Position numbers and translations under genes: made by a program. A DNA stretch of 64,000 nucleotides, from assembly GCF_017114995.1 (NCBI RefSeq), contig NZ_JABXKL010000019.1, positions 186,001-250,000 on the forward strand. The letters are read 5' to 3'. Numbering within the stretch: the stretch's first letter is position 1; every line of letters starts with the position of its first letter. This DNA comes from Nostoc sp. NMS9 (GTDB lineage Bacteria; Cyanobacteriota; Cyanobacteriia; Cyanobacteriales; Nostocaceae). The notes beneath the pieces were generated by a model. It was not told the DNA's origin. It made no database searches and saw nothing but the letters and a program-made list of their open reading frames with translations. Shown here piece by piece: positions 61,268 to 64,000 of this stretch.

Positions 61268-62761
61268 AAATCTAAAGCATTTATCCAACCACTGGATCGT
61301 ATAGCGATCGCACTAATGCTACTGCTGAGTGTGCTGATTGGGTTAATCATCTTGCAAGGTGATGTGGTAACTGCTCGTGTCCGGGAATTTACTTGGCAAA
61401 ATCAACAAATTGGGGCAGAAGATAATTCCTTCACCCTCACCTTCAGCCGCCCAATGGAAGTAAAAAGCGTCGAGGATAACTTGAAAATCGAGCCACCCCT
61501 AGCAGGTAAATTCAGTTGGGCAGGGCGGCGGATGGTTTATACACTGGTGACACCAGCACCTTATGGCACAAATTATAAAGTGCAGTTACAAGGAGCTAAA
61601 GATAAATTTGCGGAGCAAGAGGGCAAAAATCGGCTGATACAGCCCTTTACAGGTAGCTTCCGTACACGCGATCGGGTCATCCTTTATATCGGAACCGATC
61701 GAGAAGAACAGGGACGGCTAGTTCTTTACAACTTAACCCAAGAGCAAAAAAGGGTACTTACCCCCAAAGACCTAATAGTAATTGACTTTGAGTCATTTCC
61801 TAATGGAGAGAAAATTTTATTTTCTGCTCGCGCTGCAAACAATCAAGACTTACTTTCAGCCCAACTGTATACAGTGACAACAGGCGTTTCTGCTAAATCT
61901 GGACAGAAAGCAGAACCAGAAGGCAAAGTTGACCTGACTTTAGATAGTAAAGATTATCAAAACCTGAAATTTGACTTATCACCTGATGGGCAAACTATTG
62001 TCATCCAGCGGGGAAATAAAACTAATCCTGGTGACTTTGGACTATGGTTTATGCCAGCAACCAGTGATGCTTCAGCAGAAAAACCCACCCCCAAACGTCT
62101 AAAAAGCCAGCCGGGAGGAGACTTTATGGTGACACCAGATAGTAAAGCCGTAGCAGTTGCTCAAGGACAGGGAGCAGCGATTTTACCACTGCAAGGTGAT
62201 GCCAGTAAACCTTTGGATTTTCTACCGCAGTTTGGTTTGGTACAAGCTTTCTCCAAAGATGGCTCTCAAGCAGCGATGGTAAAGTTTAATACAGATTACA
62301 CGCGGGATTTATTTTTGGTGACAAACCAAGGTGTGCAGAAACAACTATTAAAAACAACAGGTTCAATTCTCAGTTGCCAATTTGACATCGCCTCACCCAC
62401 GCTCTACTGCTTGCTAACACAGCTAGTATCCAAAGAACAATACATAGAACAGCCATATGTGGTGGCAATTGATCTGAAAACTGGGCAACAGAAACCACTG
62501 TTAGTGTTGCCTCCCGCTCAACGGAATGTGCAAATGAGTTTATCTGCCGACGGTTTGGGCTTGTTATTTGACCAAGTAGTACCGCAGACAAACACGACAG
62601 CATCATTACCCACAAACACTTTGAAAACTGATGATGGAGATGTTATTGCTACCAGTAGCCTGTGGTTAATGCCTCTGTTGCCCATCGCTGATGCTGCGAC
62701 TGTTGAAATTAGACCAGAACAACTCCCCTTAGCCGGATTTCATCCCCGATGGCTACCTTGA
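61262..62761 (+). CDS. membrane-anchored Ig-like/beta-propeller protein
   Basis: 499 aa. One N-terminal TM anchor (RIAIALMLLLSVLIGLIILQ), then an Ig-like domain similar to bacterial SbsA_Ig (FTLTFSRPMEVKSVEDNLKI, GKFSWAGRRMVYTLVTPAPY), and a long beta-rich region with TolB/propeller-like strands (LVLYNLTQEQKRVLTPKDLI, YQNLKFDLSPDGQTIVIQRG, AFSKDGSQAAMVKF). Exported side is probably periplasmic. It is a third gene after the permease pair, 59 bp downstream; function unknown. Confidence 0.7.
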   Translation: MTKSKAFIQPLDRIAIALMLLLSVLIGLIILQGDVVTARVREFTWQNQQIGAEDNSFTLTFSRPMEVKSVEDNLKIEPPLAGKFSWAGRRMVYTLVTPAPYGTNYKVQLQGAKDKFAEQEGKNRLIQPFTGSFRTRDRVILYIGTDREEQGRLVLYNLTQEQKRVLTPKDLIVIDFESFPNGEKILFSARAANNQDLLSAQLYTVTTGVSAKSGQKAEPEGKVDLTLDSKDYQNLKFDLSPDGQTIVIQRGNKTNPGDFGLWFMPATSDASAEKPTPKRLKSQPGGDFMVTPDSKAVAVAQGQGAAILPLQGDASKPLDFLPQFGLVQAFSKDGSQAAMVKFNTDYTRDLFLVTNQGVQKQLLKTTGSILSCQFDIASPTLYCLLTQLVSKEQYIEQPYVVAIDLKTGQQKPLLVLPPAQRNVQMSLSADGLGLLFDQVVPQTNTTASLPTNTLKTDDGDVIATSSLWLMPLLPIADAATVEIRPEQLPLAGFHPRWLP

Positions 62762-62861
62762 GCGAATAATTCGTAAGTCGTAATGACGCTCGTGACGCTC
62801 GATGACTCGCTAACGTAATTCGTAATTCTGAGTAGCGATTGCCTGAACGGGAGTATAACCT

Positions 62862-63045
62862 AGTGTGACTTGAAAGCCAGCCTATAACAAGCTTTTAGAT
62901 ATTGTCTCGTTCCCAGTCGGAGACTGGGAATGCCGTCCTATAGGCCTCCGCCTCCCTTGCTGGCGGCTCTGCCGCCAGGAGCAGCATTTCCAGCAAGAGG
63001 CTGGAAACGAGGTTTTAAAAGAGTTTCAGCTTAAGTTGACACCAA
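62862..63045. mobile_element. MITE-like palindromic element, second copy
   Basis: Reverse complement of the element at 11698-12888 without the IS. It shares TTGGTGTCAACTTAAGCTGA at one end (63045 going left), the TTTAAAACC join, and the palindromic block (GTTTCCAGCC...GCTGGAAATG, CTGGCGGCTCTGCCGCCAG). The far end is degenerate (GTGTGACTTGAAAG). It contains the intact form of the site (TTTTAAAACC) into which the IS4 element went in the other copy. Confidence 0.75.
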
Positions 63046-63101
63046 TGGGCATTGCCGTGCCCCTACTGCCATATATTTTTTGGCGAGAAAAAGAGGCGAG
63101 A

Positions 63102-63620
63102 CTAGCTGTTTATCGCTGTCCAAACACCGGTTATCTGATCTTGTGTGTAGTTGGGCAAATAGTGAGACAATCCGTTTTTAGCTATTTGAGCGATCGCATT
63201 TATAAAGCGATCGCAATCTTCTAATGTATTATATACAGCAAGGCTGGCTCGGATAATACTAGGAATGTTACGTCTAATTCCTCTATCTACTTCCTGAGCA
63301 ATCTCACAGTCTTGCTCGTCTAAAACATTCTTGAGTTTGCGAATGTATTCATAAGTGCAGAAAGCCCCAGCCCGAACGCCAATGCCGTATTCTTATGCCA
63401 AAATTTCTGCTACTAAGCATCCGTCAAATCCATCAATATCAAAGGGAATAACATGGGCTAAATTATCTCCGGGAATATGTATTTTGACACCAGGAATCAG
63501 CCCAAGCCGTGTATATGTAAATTCAACTAGAGAGTGTTCATACTGAGCAATGCGATCGCTTAGGATTAGAGAATTATCATTGAAGAGTAAATATTTGTAC
63601 GGATGTCTATATTTAAGTAC
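63102..63620 (-). pseudogene. class V aminotransferase C-terminal remnant
   Basis: Reads SLILSDRIAQYEHSLVEFTY, RLGLIPGVKIHIPGDNLAHV, GCLVAEILA, an in-frame TAA (63393-63395), then EYGIGVRAGAFCTYEYIRKL and IRASLAVYNTLEDCDRFINA. The GVRAG-FC and xRASLxxYNTxEDxDR motifs are those of class V (cysteine-desulfurase-like) enzymes. There is no N-terminal half or PLP-Lys segment, so it is a pseudogene. HIP1 sites occur within it. Confidence 0.7.
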
Positions 63621-63707
63621 TCAATAAGGCATTACAAAATGTATTTCAGGAGACAATCATAATTTATCTCTTAAGACAGATGCGATTATAAAAAATAAAG
63701 TATAAGG

Positions 63708-63900
63708 TTAGGCAGTTTTTTCATCTAAAAAAACTTCATCAGCCAGCCAATACAGTTTAATTTTTAACGTATCGGGTTTCTCCTCTCTCTCGCCTATCCT
63801 CAAAGGCGGCCAGAGTTCCCCTTCTACCTCTTCTTGACGGGGCAGAGCATCATAGTGTTATAACGGCATCAGTCTAGATACAAAATGGGGAACATCAATT
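63708..63900 (-). pseudogene. unidentified coding remnant
   Basis: A frame on the minus strand reads DVPHFVSRLMPL, TAA, HYDALPRQEEVEGELWPPLR, IGEREEKPDTLKIKLYWLAD, then a stop at 63708. The non-random composition suggests a decayed gene entering from beyond the window. I do not recognise it. Confidence 0.35.
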
Positions 63901-64000
63901 GATGATTAATTGCTGGTGCTTGGAGAGAGTTAAACTTAGCTTCTAGAGCAAACCCTGATTAGACACAGTTTATAAGCAATGCTAATGCCAGCACTGCTGA

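Noticed and set aside
63036-63224. 62-codon ORF at the edge of the second MITE
   Set aside because: Overlaps the element end and the antisense of the class V aminotransferase remnant.
63102-63900. Encapsulin-cysteine desulfurase operon
   Set aside because: Considered because a class V aminotransferase remnant follows an unknown gene, but the unknown remnant does not end like encapsulin-family shell proteins as far as I recall. Evidence was insufficient.

Overview
The window is chromosomal DNA of a filamentous, heterocyst-type cyanobacterium, most likely Nostoc or a close relative. The evidence is the very frequent HIP1 octamer (GCGATCGC), heptanucleotide short tandem repeats (STRRs such as ATGACTA, GGATTTT and GGGCATG units), Nostoc-type interspersed palindromic repeats, and cyanobacterial genes (vipp1, a high-light-inducible protein, a CcbP-type calcium-binding protein, a DUF1517 protein, PEP-CTERM and Nostoc-type WD40 signalling proteins). 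Base composition is about 40 percent G+C by eye. I saw no tRNA, rRNA or multi-unit CRISPR array.

Layout. 0-4 kb: the end of a surface-sugar locus (DegT aminotransferase, Nudix protein), a tautomerase remnant, rlmN and a methyltransferase. 4.4-9.2 kb: a Gln-rich exported protein, a zinc-ribbon protein, uvrC, a 59-aa gene and a CheY-like regulator. 9.7-11.4 kb: a PEP-CTERM protein with a long internal repeat. 11.7-12.9 kb: a deleted IS4-family element sitting inside a small palindromic element, with a 10-bp target duplication. 13-19.7 kb: aminotransferase, thioredoxin, vipp1 and a pspA paralogue, a SPOR-like membrane protein, a DciA-like protein and a small Cys protein. 19.8-26.5 kb: menB and menD, separated by an accessory island (DUF2887 gene with two decayed partial copies, an XRE-PIN pair, a two-TM protein), then folB. 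27-34 kb: REC-PAS-GGDEF regulator, acetyltransferase, CcbP-like, DUF1517 and a glycosyltransferase. 33.9-38.5 kb: a trypsin-STAND-WD40 giant protein with its small partner. 38.7-42.6 kb: thiS, thiE and a beta-helix protein. 42.8-48.7 kb: a broken PIN toxin with its antitoxin, an overlapping small gene pair, a WD40-GTPase-zinc-TIR protein and a 21-bp minisatellite. 48.8-54.5 kb: a TetR protein fused to a recombinase-like domain, divergent from a fatty-acid desaturase, then DUF2887, dus, Uma2 and an exported protein. 54.9-62.8 kb: ald, an HLIP gene, a small membrane protein, a seven-bladed WD40 protein, and a permease/TIGR03943-like/Ig-like cluster. 62.8-64 kb: a second copy of the small palindromic element, then decayed genes.

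How it fits together. Housekeeping genes (rlmN, uvrC, menB/menD, folB, thiS/thiE, dus, ald, vipp1) alternate with accessory cassettes that look like biological-conflict or multicellularity signalling systems: XRE-PIN-2TM, trypsin-STAND-WD40, WD40-GTPase-TIR, PIN toxin-antitoxin and DUF2887. The most unusual points are the conflict-type modules, the TetR/recombinase-like fusion with palindromic operator candidates, the nested IS-in-MITE structure, and STRR arrays that supply start codons or are inserted in frame inside metabolic enzymes. All family assignments come from reading motifs by eye; no database search was run.
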